This document shows positions 7,060 through 15,419 of a stretch of 64,000 nt of DNA, piece by piece; position 1 is the first letter of the stretch, and the number at the start of each line of letters is the position of its first letter. Origin of the DNA: DAHUYF01 sp035945115 (GTDB lineage: Bacteria > Pseudomonadota > Alphaproteobacteria > ATCC43930 > CGMCC-115725). The position numbers were made by a program, and so were the translations under genes. The notes under the pieces were generated by a model, which was not told where the DNA came from, did no database searches, and saw only the letters and a program-made list of their open reading frames with translations. The stretch covers positions 1 to 64,000 of the forward strand of contig DASZAN010000063.1 of assembly GCA_035945115.1 (NCBI GenBank). Reading direction: 5' to 3'.

Positions 7060-9264
7060 CTAAGCCTTCATCGCCGCCTTGACCCGCTCGGGCAAGAGCG
7101 GGAGCTCCCGGAGCCTCGCGCCGGTTAGCGCGCGGACCGCGTTGGCGATGGCGGGAGCGGCGGGTGGCAAGCCCGCTTCGCCGACGCCGCCGACCCGGGC
7201 GTTGGCATCGGGCAGCAGCTTCACCTCCATGGCCGGCGCCTCGTCGATACGCAGGATCGGATAGTCGTGGAAGTTCGACTGCTTCACCTCGCCGTTGACG
7301 ATGGTGATCCGTTCGTGGAGCGCGGCGCTGGTGCCGAAGATGGCGCCGCCTTCGATTTGATAGGCGACATTGGCGGGGCTGATGGTTGGACCGGGATCGA
7401 CCGCAGCCCAGATCTTGTGCACCTTGATGCGGCCCGTCTCCTTGTCGACGGAGACCTCGGCGATCTGCGCGACGTGGGTCCACCAGACATCGGGGTAGGA
7501 GTGATAGGCGAGGCCGAGCGCGCGGCCCTCGCTGCGCCGTCCCCAATGCGCCATGTCGGCGATGGTCTTCAGGATCTTCTCGGCGCGCGCATCCTTGATG
7601 TGCTCGAGGCGGAAGGCGAGCGGATCCTTCTTCGCCGCATGCGCCAGTTCGTCCATGAAGGTCTCGATGGCGAAGGTGGTGTAGCCGGGACCCACGGCGC
7701 GCCAGAAGCCGACATCGACGCCGCGCTCATCCTCGATCCAATCGTGATACTGATTGGGAATGGTGTAGATCGTCTTGTGGCCATCGATGACCGAGGCATC
7801 GATGCCCTTTGCCGCTTCGAGCGCCTGCGGCAGGTTGCGTCGGAAGATCGATTCGCCGACGAGCCGCCAGCGCCAGCCGACGATCTTGCCGTGCTGGTCG
7901 AGCGCGGCCTCGATATGCTGCGCCGTGGCGGGACGATACTTGTCGTTGCGGACGTCGTCCTCACGGCTCCACAACACTTTGACGGGCTTGCCCATAAGTT
8001 TCGAGAGCAGCGTCGCATCGACGGTGATGTCCTGCTCGATGCGCCGACCAAAGCCGCCGCCCAGGAACTTGCTGTGTACGAGCACCTTGTCGGGCGTGGT
8101 GCCGGCGACTTTGGACGCGGCGAGCTGGACGAAGGTGGGCGCCTGCGTCGGCGTCCACACCTCGACCATGCCGTCGCCCTTGACCCAGGCGGTTGTGTTC
8201 ATCGGTTCCATCGGCGCGTGATAGACGTGCTCGGCGCGGTAATCCGCCGTGATCACGTGGGCGGCACCCTTGAACGCCTTGTCGACATCGCCCTCCTGCA
8301 ACGCCACGACACCCTTGTGGCTCCAGTCCTTGGCAATGGCGGCGTAGTCGTCGAGCACCTTGCCGCTGGTGTAGCTCTCGGCCTTGCTGCCCTTCTTCCA
8401 GGTGACCTTGAGCTCATCCTTGCCCTTCTTCGCCGTCCAGTAATCGGGCGCGACGACGGCGACGCCGAACGGTAGCGGCACCACCTTGAGCACGCCCTTC
8501 ACCTTCACGGCGCCGGAATCGTCGACATTGTCGGGCGCTTCGCCCTGTACCGGCGCGCGCAGCACCGCGGCGTAGAGCATGTCGGGCAAATAAATGTCGA
8601 TGCCGTATTGCGCCGTGCCGTTCACCTTTGACGGCACGTCGAGGCGTGGCAGATCCTTTCCGATCAGCCGCCATTGGCTTCGCGGCTTGAGATCGGCCTC
8701 GGCCACTTCCGGCAGCTTCGCCGGCACTTTGGCGAACTTGGCGACGTCGCCGTAGCTGATCGAGCGGCCCGACGCTTTATGAACGATGAGGTTGGGCTCG
8801 GTCGAAAGCTCGGATACCGGCACCTTCCATTGCTCGGCGACGTTGGTCAGCAGCACTTGGCGGGCTTGTGCGCCGACGAGACGGAGCGGCGTGAAATAGC
8901 CGCGCGCGCCGCGGCTGCCGCCCGTCACCTGCGCGCCGCCGAAGAGCGGGTTGCCGTATTGCTTGTCGGCCGGTGCCTGCTCGATTCGCACCTTGCTCCA
9001 ATCGGCGTCGAGCTCCTCGGCGATCAGCATCGGCAGCGAGGTGAAGGCGCCTTGCCCCATCTCTGCGGCGGGTGCAATGAGCGTCACGGTGTTGTCGGTG
9101 CCGATCTCTATCCACGCATTGGGCTGGAATACCGTGCCTTCGGCGAGCGCGTCGAAGAGCGTCACGGTGTTGCCGGCGATGGCGATGCCGAAGCTCAAAC
9201 CGGCGGAGCCGGCGAGGAAGCGGCGGCGCGTGACCGCGCGATCATTTTGCAGACGAGTCGTCAT
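7060..9264 (-). CDS. Molybdopterin-binding subunit of an IorB-type xanthine dehydrogenase family enzyme
   Basis: The 734-residue product has a twin-arginine signal (TRRRFLAGSAG, residues 12-22), so the folded enzyme is probably exported. The molybdopterin domains show the GGGFGRR loop and, near the C terminus, GVGEAGLPP, whose glutamate is the general base of the xanthine oxidase family. Length and Tat signal fit the isoquinoline 1-oxidoreductase / periplasmic aldehyde oxidoreductase branch. Its small iron-sulfur partner lies immediately upstream, 3 bases apart. The substrate (N-heterocycle or aldehyde) cannot be read from the sequence. No cytochrome subunit or XdhC-like insertion factor is adjacent. 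Confidence 0.9.
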   Translation of the reverse strand: MTTRLQNDRAVTRRRFLAGSAGLSFGIAIAGNTVTLFDALAEGTVFQPNAWIEIGTDNTVTLIAPAAEMGQGAFTSLPMLIAEELDADWSKVRIEQAPADKQYGNPLFGGAQVTGGSRGARGYFTPLRLVGAQARQVLLTNVAEQWKVPVSELSTEPNLIVHKASGRSISYGDVAKFAKVPAKLPEVAEADLKPRSQWRLIGKDLPRLDVPSKVNGTAQYGIDIYLPDMLYAAVLRAPVQGEAPDNVDDSGAVKVKGVLKVVPLPFGVAVVAPDYWTAKKGKDELKVTWKKGSKAESYTSGKVLDDYAAIAKDWSHKGVVALQEGDVDKAFKGAAHVITADYRAEHVYHAPMEPMNTTAWVKGDGMVEVWTPTQAPTFVQLAASKVAGTTPDKVLVHSKFLGGGFGRRIEQDITVDATLLSKLMGKPVKVLWSREDDVRNDKYRPATAQHIEAALDQHGKIVGWRWRLVGESIFRRNLPQALEAAKGIDASVIDGHKTIYTIPNQYHDWIEDERGVDVGFWRAVGPGYTTFAIETFMDELAHAAKKDPLAFRLEHIKDARAEKILKTIADMAHWGRRSEGRALGLAYHSYPDVWWTHVAQIAEVSVDKETGRIKVHKIWAAVDPGPTISPANVAYQIEGGAIFGTSAALHERITIVNGEVKQSNFHDYPILRIDEAPAMEVKLLPDANARVGGVGEAGLPPAAPAIANAVRALTGARLRELPLLPERVKAAMKA

Positions 9265-9267
9265 GGC

Positions 9268-9738
9268 TCAGACTCCCCTCGAGGCGCGCTCAACCGCGGC
9301 GATGATGCGGTTGTAGGTGCCGCAACGGCAAAGATTGGTCTTCATCGCCTTGACGATCTCATCGCGGCTTGGCTGCGGCGATTTCTTGAGCAGCGCCGCC
9401 GCGCGCATGATCTGGCCCGATTGGCAATAGCCGCATTGCGGCACCTGCTCGGCGATCCACGCCTTCTGCAGGGGATGGCTGTTGTCGGACGAAAGCCCTT
9501 CGATGGTGGTGACGTATTTGCCCTCAACCTCGCTCACTTCGGTCTGGCAGGAGAAAATCGCCTCGGCGGCGGTGTTCGCATCCTTGGCGAGATGGACGGT
9601 GCACGCGCCGCACAAGCCGGCACCGCATCCGAACTTCGTGCCGGTCATGCGCAGCTGATCGCGAATGACCCAAAGGAGTGGCGTGTCCGGCGGCACGTCG
9701 ACTTCGAGCCAGCGTCCATTGACCGCAAACCGGGTCAT
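9268..9738 (-). CDS. [2Fe-2S] small subunit of the IorAB-type molybdenum hydroxylase
   Basis: The 156-residue protein has two iron-sulfur domains. The N-terminal plant-ferredoxin-type domain carries GCGAGLCGACT with a further cysteine in IFSCQTE. The C-terminal helical domain carries QCGYCQSGQ and NLCRCGTY. It passes electrons from the molybdenum subunit encoded just downstream. GGAGGGG before ATG 9738 sets the start. There is no Tat signal of its own, so co-export with the large subunit, as known for this family, is the likely route. The two genes form a short operon. Confidence 0.92.
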   Translation of the reverse strand: MTRFAVNGRWLEVDVPPDTPLLWVIRDQLRMTGTKFGCGAGLCGACTVHLAKDANTAAEAIFSCQTEVSEVEGKYVTTIEGLSSDNSHPLQKAWIAEQVPQCGYCQSGQIMRAAALLKKSPQPSRDEIVKAMKTNLCRCGTYNRIIAAVERASRGV

Positions 9739-9811
9739 GACATCCCCTCCATTCCGTGGCGTGAGCGCGGGCGCGCTCGCCCGCAACGATGGCACGATGT
9801 GCGAGCCAAGA

Positions 9812-10477
9812 TCAATGCCCAGTGGTGGTGAAAACTTGCCGCAAGAACGCACCACCGCGCTTCAGCCCCGCCTCATCGATGCCGTGGCCGAGCCCGGGGC
9901 AGGTCAATGACTCGACCGACACGCCGGCCGCCTTGAGCCCCTGCTCGGCACGCGCCAGCGCCTGGAACGGCACGATCTCGTCGCTGTCGCCGTGAATGAG
10001 CAACACCGGCGGCCGGCTGCGAATCTCCTGCGGCAGGCTTTCGGCGCCGACAAGCGCGCCTGAAAACCCCAAAATGCCCGCCGGCGCCTTGGCACGGCGG
10101 AGGCCGACATAGAGCGACATCATCGTCCCCTGGGAGAAGCCCACCAGCGCGAGCCGCGACTCCTCGAGATTGCGCGCATTGAGCGCGTCATCGATGAAGG
10201 CATCGAGAATCGGCGCCGCCGCACGAACACCGGCGAGAATGCTCATGGGCGAGCGGTCCTGCAGGCTGAACCATTGCCGGCCGAAGGGGACCATGTCGCA
10301 GGGGAAGGGCGCGTCCGGCGCCACGAACTCCGCTTCCGGCAAGAGCGGCGCCCAATAAGGCGCAAGGCCGATGAGATCGTTGCCATCGGCGCCGAGCCCG
10401 TGCAGCAAGATCACGAGTTGGCGCGGCGCGACGCCCGCGGCGGGTTTGCGGCTGGGGCCGTTCAGGGTCAACAACAT
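9812..10477 (-). CDS. Phospholipase/carboxylesterase family alpha/beta hydrolase
   Basis: A 221-residue serine hydrolase of the acyl-protein-thioesterase/carboxylesterase family. The oxyanion region is LVILLHGLGADGNDL, the nucleophile Ser115 is in GFSQG, the acid is Asp166 in HGDSDEIVP, and His198 is in GLGHGID. The start at 10477 (MLLTLNGP) matches the family; the frame runs open further upstream across the divergent gluQ gene but that part is not conserved. No signal peptide is present, so it is probably cytoplasmic. Substrate unknown; short-chain esters are likely from the family. It is transcribed away from gluQ with a 78-base gap. Confidence 0.9.
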   Translation of the reverse strand: MLLTLNGPSRKPAAGVAPRQLVILLHGLGADGNDLIGLAPYWAPLLPEAEFVAPDAPFPCDMVPFGRQWFSLQDRSPMSILAGVRAAAPILDAFIDDALNARNLEESRLALVGFSQGTMMSLYVGLRRAKAPAGILGFSGALVGAESLPQEIRSRPPVLLIHGDSDEIVPFQALARAEQGLKAAGVSVESLTCPGLGHGIDEAGLKRGGAFLRQVFTTTGH

Positions 10478-10555
10478 GCGGATTTGGCTCCTGGCGCGAG
10501 AGGGCGAGGCATAGGCAATGCGCGCGCTCCTGTCACCGGCTATGGTCGGAAGTCG

Positions 10556-11410
10556 ATGAGCAGCATCGTTACCCGCTTCGCACCGAGCCCGACGGGATTG
10601 CTCCATCTGGGCCACGCCTATTCCGCGCTCGTTGCCTGGCGCGCGGCGCGCGAAGCGGGAGGGCGCTTCTTGCTCCGGCTCGAGGACATCGACCGCACAC
10701 GCTGCCACCCCCAATTCGCCGCGGCCGTTCTCGAGGACCTCGCCTGGCTCGGCCTCGATTGGGACGGCGGGGTGCGGGTGCAATCCGAGCATTTCGGTGA
10801 CTATGAGGCGGCGCTCGACCGGCTCGATGTCGCAGGCCTCATCTACCCCTGCTTCTGCACGCGCGCCGCCATCGCCGCCGAGATCGCGCGCGCCGGTGCC
10901 GCGCCGCACGGCGATGACGGGCCCCTTTATCCCGGCACCTGCCGCACTCTCGCGACCGAGGAGCGCCTGCGCCGCATCGCCGCGGGCGAGAGCTTCGCGC
11001 TCCGGCTCGATATGGCGAAGGCGCTCGCGCGCACCGGGCCGCTCGACTGGGAAGAGGAGGGCCATGGCATCATCGTCGCCGAGCCCGAGCGCCTCGGCGA
11101 TGTCGTGCTCGCGCGCAAGGACGCGCCGACGAGCTATCATCTCGCCGTCACCGTCGACGATGCGCTCCAAGGCGTGACGCTCGTCACTCGCGGCGCCGAT
11201 CTCTTCACGGCAACGCACATTCACCGCTTGCTGCAGGCGCTGCTCGACCTGCCGACACCGCGCTACCGCCACCACGCGCTCCGCACCGATGCAAGCGGCC
11301 ACCGCTACGCCAAGCGCGACAAGGCGCTGACGCTCCGCGCTTTGCGCGAGGCGGGCCGTACGCCCGCCGAGGTGCGGGCGATGGCGGAGGCGGGCACAAA
11401 AGCAGGTTAG
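10556..11410 (+). CDS. gluQ: Glutamyl-Q tRNA(Asp) synthetase
   Basis: A truncated relative of glutamyl-tRNA synthetase that attaches glutamate to the queuosine base of tRNA(Asp). The 284-residue length matches the family, which lacks the anticodon-binding domain. The HIGH motif appears as HLGHAY after RFAPSPTG, the zinc site as CFC followed by YPGTC, and the KMSKS loop as the degenerate KRDKA. ATG 10556 is the start that gives the family N terminus. It stands alone, divergent from the esterase gene, and a family B repeat follows. Confidence 0.93.
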   Translation: MSSIVTRFAPSPTGLLHLGHAYSALVAWRAAREAGGRFLLRLEDIDRTRCHPQFAAAVLEDLAWLGLDWDGGVRVQSEHFGDYEAALDRLDVAGLIYPCFCTRAAIAAEIARAGAAPHGDDGPLYPGTCRTLATEERLRRIAAGESFALRLDMAKALARTGPLDWEEEGHGIIVAEPERLGDVVLARKDAPTSYHLAVTVDDALQGVTLVTRGADLFTATHIHRLLQALLDLPTPRYRHHALRTDASGHRYAKRDKALTLRALREAGRTPAEVRAMAEAGTKAG

Positions 11411-11434
11411 GCTCGCTATTAGAAAATTGTGCCG

Positions 11435-11535
11435 CGTCTCCCCCTCACCCCTCCCTCTCCCCGAGGGGAGAGGGCAAGGAAGGCGCCGTGCGTCCCCTCT
11501 CCCCGCTGGGAGAGGGACAGGGTGAGGGGGAGACG
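11435..11535. repeat. GC-rich palindromic repeat, family B, copy 2
   Basis: The outer arms are a perfect 16-base inverted repeat (11435-11450 with 11520-11535, CGTCTCCCCCTCACCC and its complement). Inside lie two further hairpins, CTCTCCCCGAGGGGAGAG and CCTCTCCCCGCTGGGAGAGG. It fills the space between the converging gluQ and Nudix genes and could terminate both. Confidence 0.75.
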
Positions 11536-11559
11536 CGTCGCGAACTTGCGACGACGGAT

Positions 11560-12411
11560 TTAATCGAACGGCCGGCGCAATCCCGTGACAAGGTCGAGAT
11601 ATTCGGGGTCATCCGGCGTGACAAGGCCGTGGCGGAGCGCGAAGTCGATGAGCACGAGATTGACATTGAACTTGAAATCGTCGCTCCGCCGCACTCGCTC
11701 GACCACCTCGCGCGCATCCATCAGGTGGAACTCGACGATCTCGCCATCGGTGTTGCGCGGCGTGAAATCGGCCGGCACCTCGAGATCGTAGAGAAAGAGC
11801 ACGTCGTCGCGCACGCCCTGCTCGGTTTCCATGCGATAGGAGACGGCACCGGCGGGGACGGCGGCGCGGATCGCCGCCGCGGGCATCGCCGCCTCCTCGG
11901 CAGCTTCCTTGACGAGCGTCGCCCAGAGCCCGTGGTCGTGACCGATGCCGCCGGCGACGAGATTGTCGAGCTTGTCGGGTGCCACTTTCTTGTCGGGCGC
12001 GCGCCGACCGATCCACAGCTTGAGCGCGCCGTCCTCGCGGCGATAGCCGTTCAAATGCACGCCATAAGCGCGCACGCCGAAGAAGGAGACGGCGCCGCGA
12101 TCGAGCTTGAAGAGCGGTGGGGTGCCCCAGCGCGGCGCCACGGCGAAGAACTCGTTCCGCCACTTGGCGACACGGCCCTCGGCGACGAGGCGCTCGACGA
12201 CGGCGTCGACGGCGCGGCTCATCGCATCGAAGTCGCCGGTAGCGATGAGCCACACGCCCTCGTCCTCGACGGTGAACACCTCGGCAAAGCGCCGCAGCGC
12301 CGCCGCATTGTCGCGCCGCACCAGGCCGATGCGCGTCGTCTCGTGCCAGAGCGGGACGAAGCGCTCGGCATCGAACGCGTTGCAGCGGCGGATGTGACGC
12401 AAAAGGCTCAT
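11560..12411 (-). CDS. DUF4743-type Nudix hydrolase
   Basis: The 283-residue product has an N-terminal DUF4743 region followed by a Nudix domain. The Nudix box is seen as GGIGHDHGLWATLVKEAAEEA, with the KEAAEE core that binds metal. This pairing is known from plant and fungal proteins related to thiamine pyrophosphokinase (Tnr3 type) and from bacteria, where oxidised thiamine diphosphate clean-up has been proposed. ATG 12411 overlaps the stop of the upstream ACT-like gene as ATGA, so the two are translationally coupled. The exact substrate is not evident. Confidence 0.85.
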   Translation of the reverse strand: MSLLRHIRRCNAFDAERFVPLWHETTRIGLVRRDNAAALRRFAEVFTVEDEGVWLIATGDFDAMSRAVDAVVERLVAEGRVAKWRNEFFAVAPRWGTPPLFKLDRGAVSFFGVRAYGVHLNGYRREDGALKLWIGRRAPDKKVAPDKLDNLVAGGIGHDHGLWATLVKEAAEEAAMPAAAIRAAVPAGAVSYRMETEQGVRDDVLFLYDLEVPADFTPRNTDGEIVEFHLMDAREVVERVRRSDDFKFNVNLVLIDFALRHGLVTPDDPEYLDLVTGLRRPFD

Positions 12412-12686
12412 CGCTTCTCCGAGGTCAACACCGCATTGACCGAAACGATCTGACGCAGGCACTGGGCGATATAAGCGGCGCTCGCGGGATCGAGCCCGCG
12501 CATTTGCACGTCGATGACGAGATCGCGGCCGCTGACGCGGCTCACCCAGCTCGACGGCACGAGCCCGCGCTTGGCGAAGAGCGCGAGCACGCGCGGCATA
12601 ACGCCGGGCTCGGCCGCGGCGTTGATTGAGAAACAGGCGGCGGGGTCGGTCTCAGGATGGAAGCGGGCGGCGGTGCCGGGCAACAT
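12408..12686 (-). CDS. ACT-domain-like small protein
   Basis: A 92-residue protein with the beta-alpha-beta pattern of ACT domains: FSINAAAEPGVMPRVLALFAKRGLVP, quoted in part as EPGVMPRVLALFAKRG, then a VSRVSGRDLVIDVQM strand pair. ACT domains bind small ligands, often amino acids. AAGGAG is placed well before ATG 12686. It is coupled to the Nudix gene by an ATGA overlap, so both probably act in one process. The resemblance to the small regulatory subunit of acetolactate synthase is only fold-level; no catalytic partner is adjacent. Confidence 0.7.
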   Translation of the reverse strand: MLPGTAARFHPETDPAACFSINAAAEPGVMPRVLALFAKRGLVPSSWVSRVSGRDLVIDVQMRGLDPASAAYIAQCLRQIVSVNAVLTSEKR

Positions 12687-12728
12687 GAAGCGACTCCTTG
12701 ATGACGGTCTTGGGGCGAACGGCGAAGT

Positions 12729-12754
12729 CCCGATCCTCGCGGGGGAGGATCGGG
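12729..12754 (-). terminator. Perfect hairpin between GH71 and ACT genes
   Basis: Ten-base arms CCCGATCCTC and GAGGATCGGG enclose a six-base loop. It lies after the GH71 stop and before the ACT start on the same strand. No T-run follows, so it could be a weak or Rho-assisted terminator, or a leader structure of the ACT-Nudix operon. Confidence 0.35.
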
Positions 12755-12843
12755 CCGCTAATTCGCGCAAGACGCCGAAGGAGGCGCGGGTTGCTCATGG
12801 GCCAACGCTAATCCCGCCGCGGGCGCCGCGTCAACTCCGGGGC

Positions 12844-14262
12844 TCAGGGGTCGCTTTCGACGAAGCCCGTCGTGTAGAAGAAATTGTAGCGGGTGATGCT
12901 CTGGGCGACGGGCTCGCCGTCGATCGCGCTGAGACGCCGGCCGTTCCGCCGCAATTCGAAATGCTGCGCGCCCGCGGCAAAGGGCACGGCAATGTGCGAG
13001 AGGCCGGCCTCGAGGCGATGCTCGCTCCGCGCGCTGCCGCTCTCGACGATGAGCTCGGCAGGCGCGGTGAGCGCCGTCGTCACATAGATCGCGTCTTCGG
13101 GCTCGCCGTAAAGTCGCGTCACCGGACCCGCGGGATCGTCGGGCGCGGCAAGCAATTTCCCATGCGTGCGGTAGAAATAAAAGAGCGCGTCCTTGGTGAT
13201 GACGGGACGGACGCCGCTCTTGAACCACGCGATGAAGTAGCGATTGAGCTCGGCGAAGGCGAGATGCGGCTTGTGGAAGCCGTCGGGATCGTCGGCGGGC
13301 GCGATCAGATAGGATTCGTTGGGATCGTTCCAGGTGACAACCTCGACCCAGGGCGGGTCCTGCACGGCGATGATCGAGCGCCATTGCCGCTCGGTGCCGA
13401 GGCCGCCGCGATATTCGAAATAGCGCCGGCCGGCCGAGCTCTGAAGGGCGCCCCAATAGAAGGGGTAATAGCCGGCGAGGAACAACTTCCCAGCGCCAGC
13501 GAGCGCGCGCGCATATGCTTCGCTACTCGCCACGGTGGACTGTTCGCCGAACGGCGTAGCGTCGGGAGCGAAGCGGAACAAGCCGTCGATCAGATCGCCC
13601 CAGTGCGCCACCTCGTCCGCCGGCCGCCCGCTCGCCGTCACCGGATAAAAGGCCGGCACGAAAAACACCGGAAAGCCTGCGTCGCGGAGCGGCGCCAGCA
13701 CCTCGTTCCGCCAGAACGCGTCGCCGGCACGCTCGCCGGCGAAGGTGGAGAGCACGATGCGCCCGTCCTTGCGGAAATAATTGGGCCGGTTGCCGTAGGT
13801 CTCCACCATGTCGCGGATGTCGTCGGCGCTCAGGCCGCAGCACATATCGGCGGAGAAGAAGAGCGCGAAGCCCGTGCCGAGGCGTTCGGCGGCCTCGAAC
13901 ATGGCGGCGGCGCTTTTCTGATAATAGGGCTCGCGCGACCACGAACCGGCATTGAGCGCGAAGCCGTCAAGCCCCATCTCTTGGGCGAGGCGGATGTCGC
14001 GCTCAGCCGCCGCGACGTTGCGGCCGAAGGAGCCGCAACAGAGCATATAATGGGCGAAGACGCGTTTCTCCGGCCGTGCCGCCGACGCGCTGCTAAAGAA
14101 CGATGGCTGCGGCAGCGCGTCGTCCGCCGCCGCCGGCGGAGCGATGAAAGCGAGCGCGAGGATGGGCGCGAGAAGGACCGGCAGCACGCATCGGCACCGC
14201 ACCGCGCTTTGCTCGGGGCGGTTCCGGCGGTCGCGGTGTTTGTGGCGCAAGGAGATGGTCAT
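12844..14262 (-). CDS. Glycoside hydrolase family 71-like protein (alpha-1,3-glucanase type), secreted
   Basis: About 472 residues from ATG 14262, with an N-terminal signal sequence (VLPVLLAPILALAFIAPPAAA). The body follows the GH71 pattern: VFAHYMLC at the start of the barrel, MGLDGFALNAG, FFSADM, and the segment TWNDPNES, whose Asp313 and Glu316 match the catalytic Asp/Glu pair three residues apart known for fungal GH71 enzymes. GH71 members cleave alpha-1,3-glucan of fungal walls and dental mutan. The start is uncertain: ATG 14262 overlaps the start of the divergent lipoprotein gene, and a GTG at 14202 just before the signal segment is an alternative. The enzyme likely acts outside the cytoplasm. 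Confidence 0.8.
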   Translation of the reverse strand: MTISLRHKHRDRRNRPEQSAVRCRCVLPVLLAPILALAFIAPPAAADDALPQPSFFSSASAARPEKRVFAHYMLCCGSFGRNVAAAERDIRLAQEMGLDGFALNAGSWSREPYYQKSAAAMFEAAERLGTGFALFFSADMCCGLSADDIRDMVETYGNRPNYFRKDGRIVLSTFAGERAGDAFWRNEVLAPLRDAGFPVFFVPAFYPVTASGRPADEVAHWGDLIDGLFRFAPDATPFGEQSTVASSEAYARALAGAGKLFLAGYYPFYWGALQSSAGRRYFEYRGGLGTERQWRSIIAVQDPPWVEVVTWNDPNESYLIAPADDPDGFHKPHLAFAELNRYFIAWFKSGVRPVITKDALFYFYRTHGKLLAAPDDPAGPVTRLYGEPEDAIYVTTALTAPAELIVESGSARSEHRLEAGLSHIAVPFAAGAQHFELRRNGRRLSAIDGEPVAQSITRYNFFYTTGFVESDP

Positions 14263-14491
14263 GATCAAGTCAAGTCCAATCGCGACGATGCTCGCCGCCG
14301 GCCTCGCGCTCGCCGCGTGCGGCGCGGGGGCGCGCGATGTCGACTACCGCCCCAGCCGCGGCATTTCCAGCGATATCGCCGCCACGCACGCGACCGGCTC
14401 GACCGCGCTCATGAAGGGACGCACGGTCGAGGTGGAGCCGCTCGGCGACATGCCCTGGCTCACCGGCCAGCGCCACCAAGGCGGCCCCTGA
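14261..14491 (+). CDS. Small putative lipoprotein
   Basis: A 76-residue frame with a short signal segment ending in LALAACGAG, a plausible lipobox, and AAGGAG six bases before ATG 14261. No conserved domain is recognised. It is divergent from the GH71 gene, the two start codons sharing the palindrome CATG, and ends against the converging HNH gene with no gap. The ribosome binding site and lipobox argue for a real gene, but nothing else supports it. Confidence 0.5.
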   Translation: MIKSSPIATMLAAGLALAACGAGARDVDYRPSRGISSDIAATHATGSTALMKGRTVEVEPLGDMPWLTGQRHQGGP

Positions 14492-15055
14492 TCAGCTCGC
14501 CTCGAGCTCGGTATCCCAATAGAGGAAGTCGCGCCAGCTGTGGTGGAGGAAGTTGGGCGGAAAAGCGCGGCCGTTCTCCTGCAGCAAATGCGTCGTCGGC
14601 TGGCGCGGCAGATGGCGCGGATACATGCCGCTTTCCTTGGGCAGCCGGTTGCCCTTTAGCAAGTTACACGTCGAGCACGCCGTGACGACGTTCTCCCACG
14701 TCGTCCGACCGCCGCGCGAGCGCGGCACCACGTGATCGAAGGTCAGATCGTGCGAGGGAAAATCGTCACCGCAGTACTGGCAGTTGAAGCTGTCGCGCAG
14801 GAACACGTTGAAGCGCGTGAAGGCCGGCCGGCGCGCGCTCGGAATGTATTCTTTCAATGAGATGACACTCGGGAGCCGCATCTCGAAGGAAGGGCTCCGC
14901 ACCACGCGGTCATAAAGCGAGATGATGTTGACGCGCTCGAGGCAGACCGCCTTCACCGTCTCCTGCCACGACCACAACGACAATGGAAAGTAGCTCAACG
15001 GCCGGAAATCCGCGTTGAGCACCAGGGCGGGACAACTATCGAGCGCTAAAGACAA
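14492..15055 (-). CDS. HNH endonuclease family protein
   Basis: The 187-residue product has an N-terminal region (PALVLNADFRPLSYFPLSLW) conserved in a family common in alphaproteobacteria and cyanobacteria, and a C-terminal HNH nuclease domain. The domain has a CQYC and CSTC zinc-binding pair flanking DHVVPRSRGG, which holds the metal-binding histidine, and ENVVTACSTCN. The start is TTG 15055, with GAGG eight bases ahead; no ATG is available before the conserved start. Such free-standing HNH proteins are of uncertain role, perhaps DNA repair or modification; no restriction genes are adjacent. Confidence 0.85.
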   Translation of the reverse strand: MSLALDSCPALVLNADFRPLSYFPLSLWSWQETVKAVCLERVNIISLYDRVVRSPSFEMRLPSVISLKEYIPSARRPAFTRFNVFLRDSFNCQYCGDDFPSHDLTFDHVVPRSRGGRTTWENVVTACSTCNLLKGNRLPKESGMYPRHLPRQPTTHLLQENGRAFPPNFLHHSWRDFLYWDTELEAS

Positions 15056-15158
15056 CCAACGACCTCATCGCACTGTCACCCCGAAAGCGCGCCCGCATCC
15101 TGCCACGGAAGTGTTACCAATGCCAGTAGGCGACACGCCCACTGCAAAGGCGCTCGCG

Positions 15159-15252
15159 CGTCCTTCGACAGGCTCAGGATGAGGCTTTTTCTTTGTGGTA
15201 TCAAGATGATGCCCTGCTCCCATTTTCCTCATCCTGAGCTTGTCGAAGGACG
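15159..15252. repeat. Long inverted repeat, family C
   Basis: Near-perfect 26-base arms (15159-15184 and 15227-15252) contain CCTTCGACAGGCTCAGGATG and its near complement, separated by 42 AT-richer bases. This type of palindrome is seen between genes in many alphaproteobacteria. It lies in the 364-base gap between the HNH gene and the next membrane protein; I see no gene in the rest of that gap. Confidence 0.75.
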
Positions 15253-15419
15253 CACCACGTCACTCAGCCACACCGAATCTCGCGGAAAGCCGCGAATTTG
15301 CGGCAAATCCCTGGGAATGCTTTACGCAAAGCAAACACCTCTTGGGCGAATCTCGTTTCGCGCGACAGACATCACGACGGCCGGCCCGCCGCGCACGACA
15401 TTTCCATTTGGAGGCACCG

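Noticed and set aside
7060..9738. Classical xanthine dehydrogenase (XdhAB)
   Set aside because: The gene pair has a Tat signal on the large subunit and no FAD-binding subunit, which fits the IorAB/aldehyde oxidoreductase branch instead.
12632..12799. A short frame starting MSNPRLLRRLARISG ahead of the ACT-like gene, as a possible leader peptide
   Set aside because: It has no ribosome binding site, no run of regulatory codons, and runs into the ACT gene in another frame. Chance opening in GC-rich DNA explains it.
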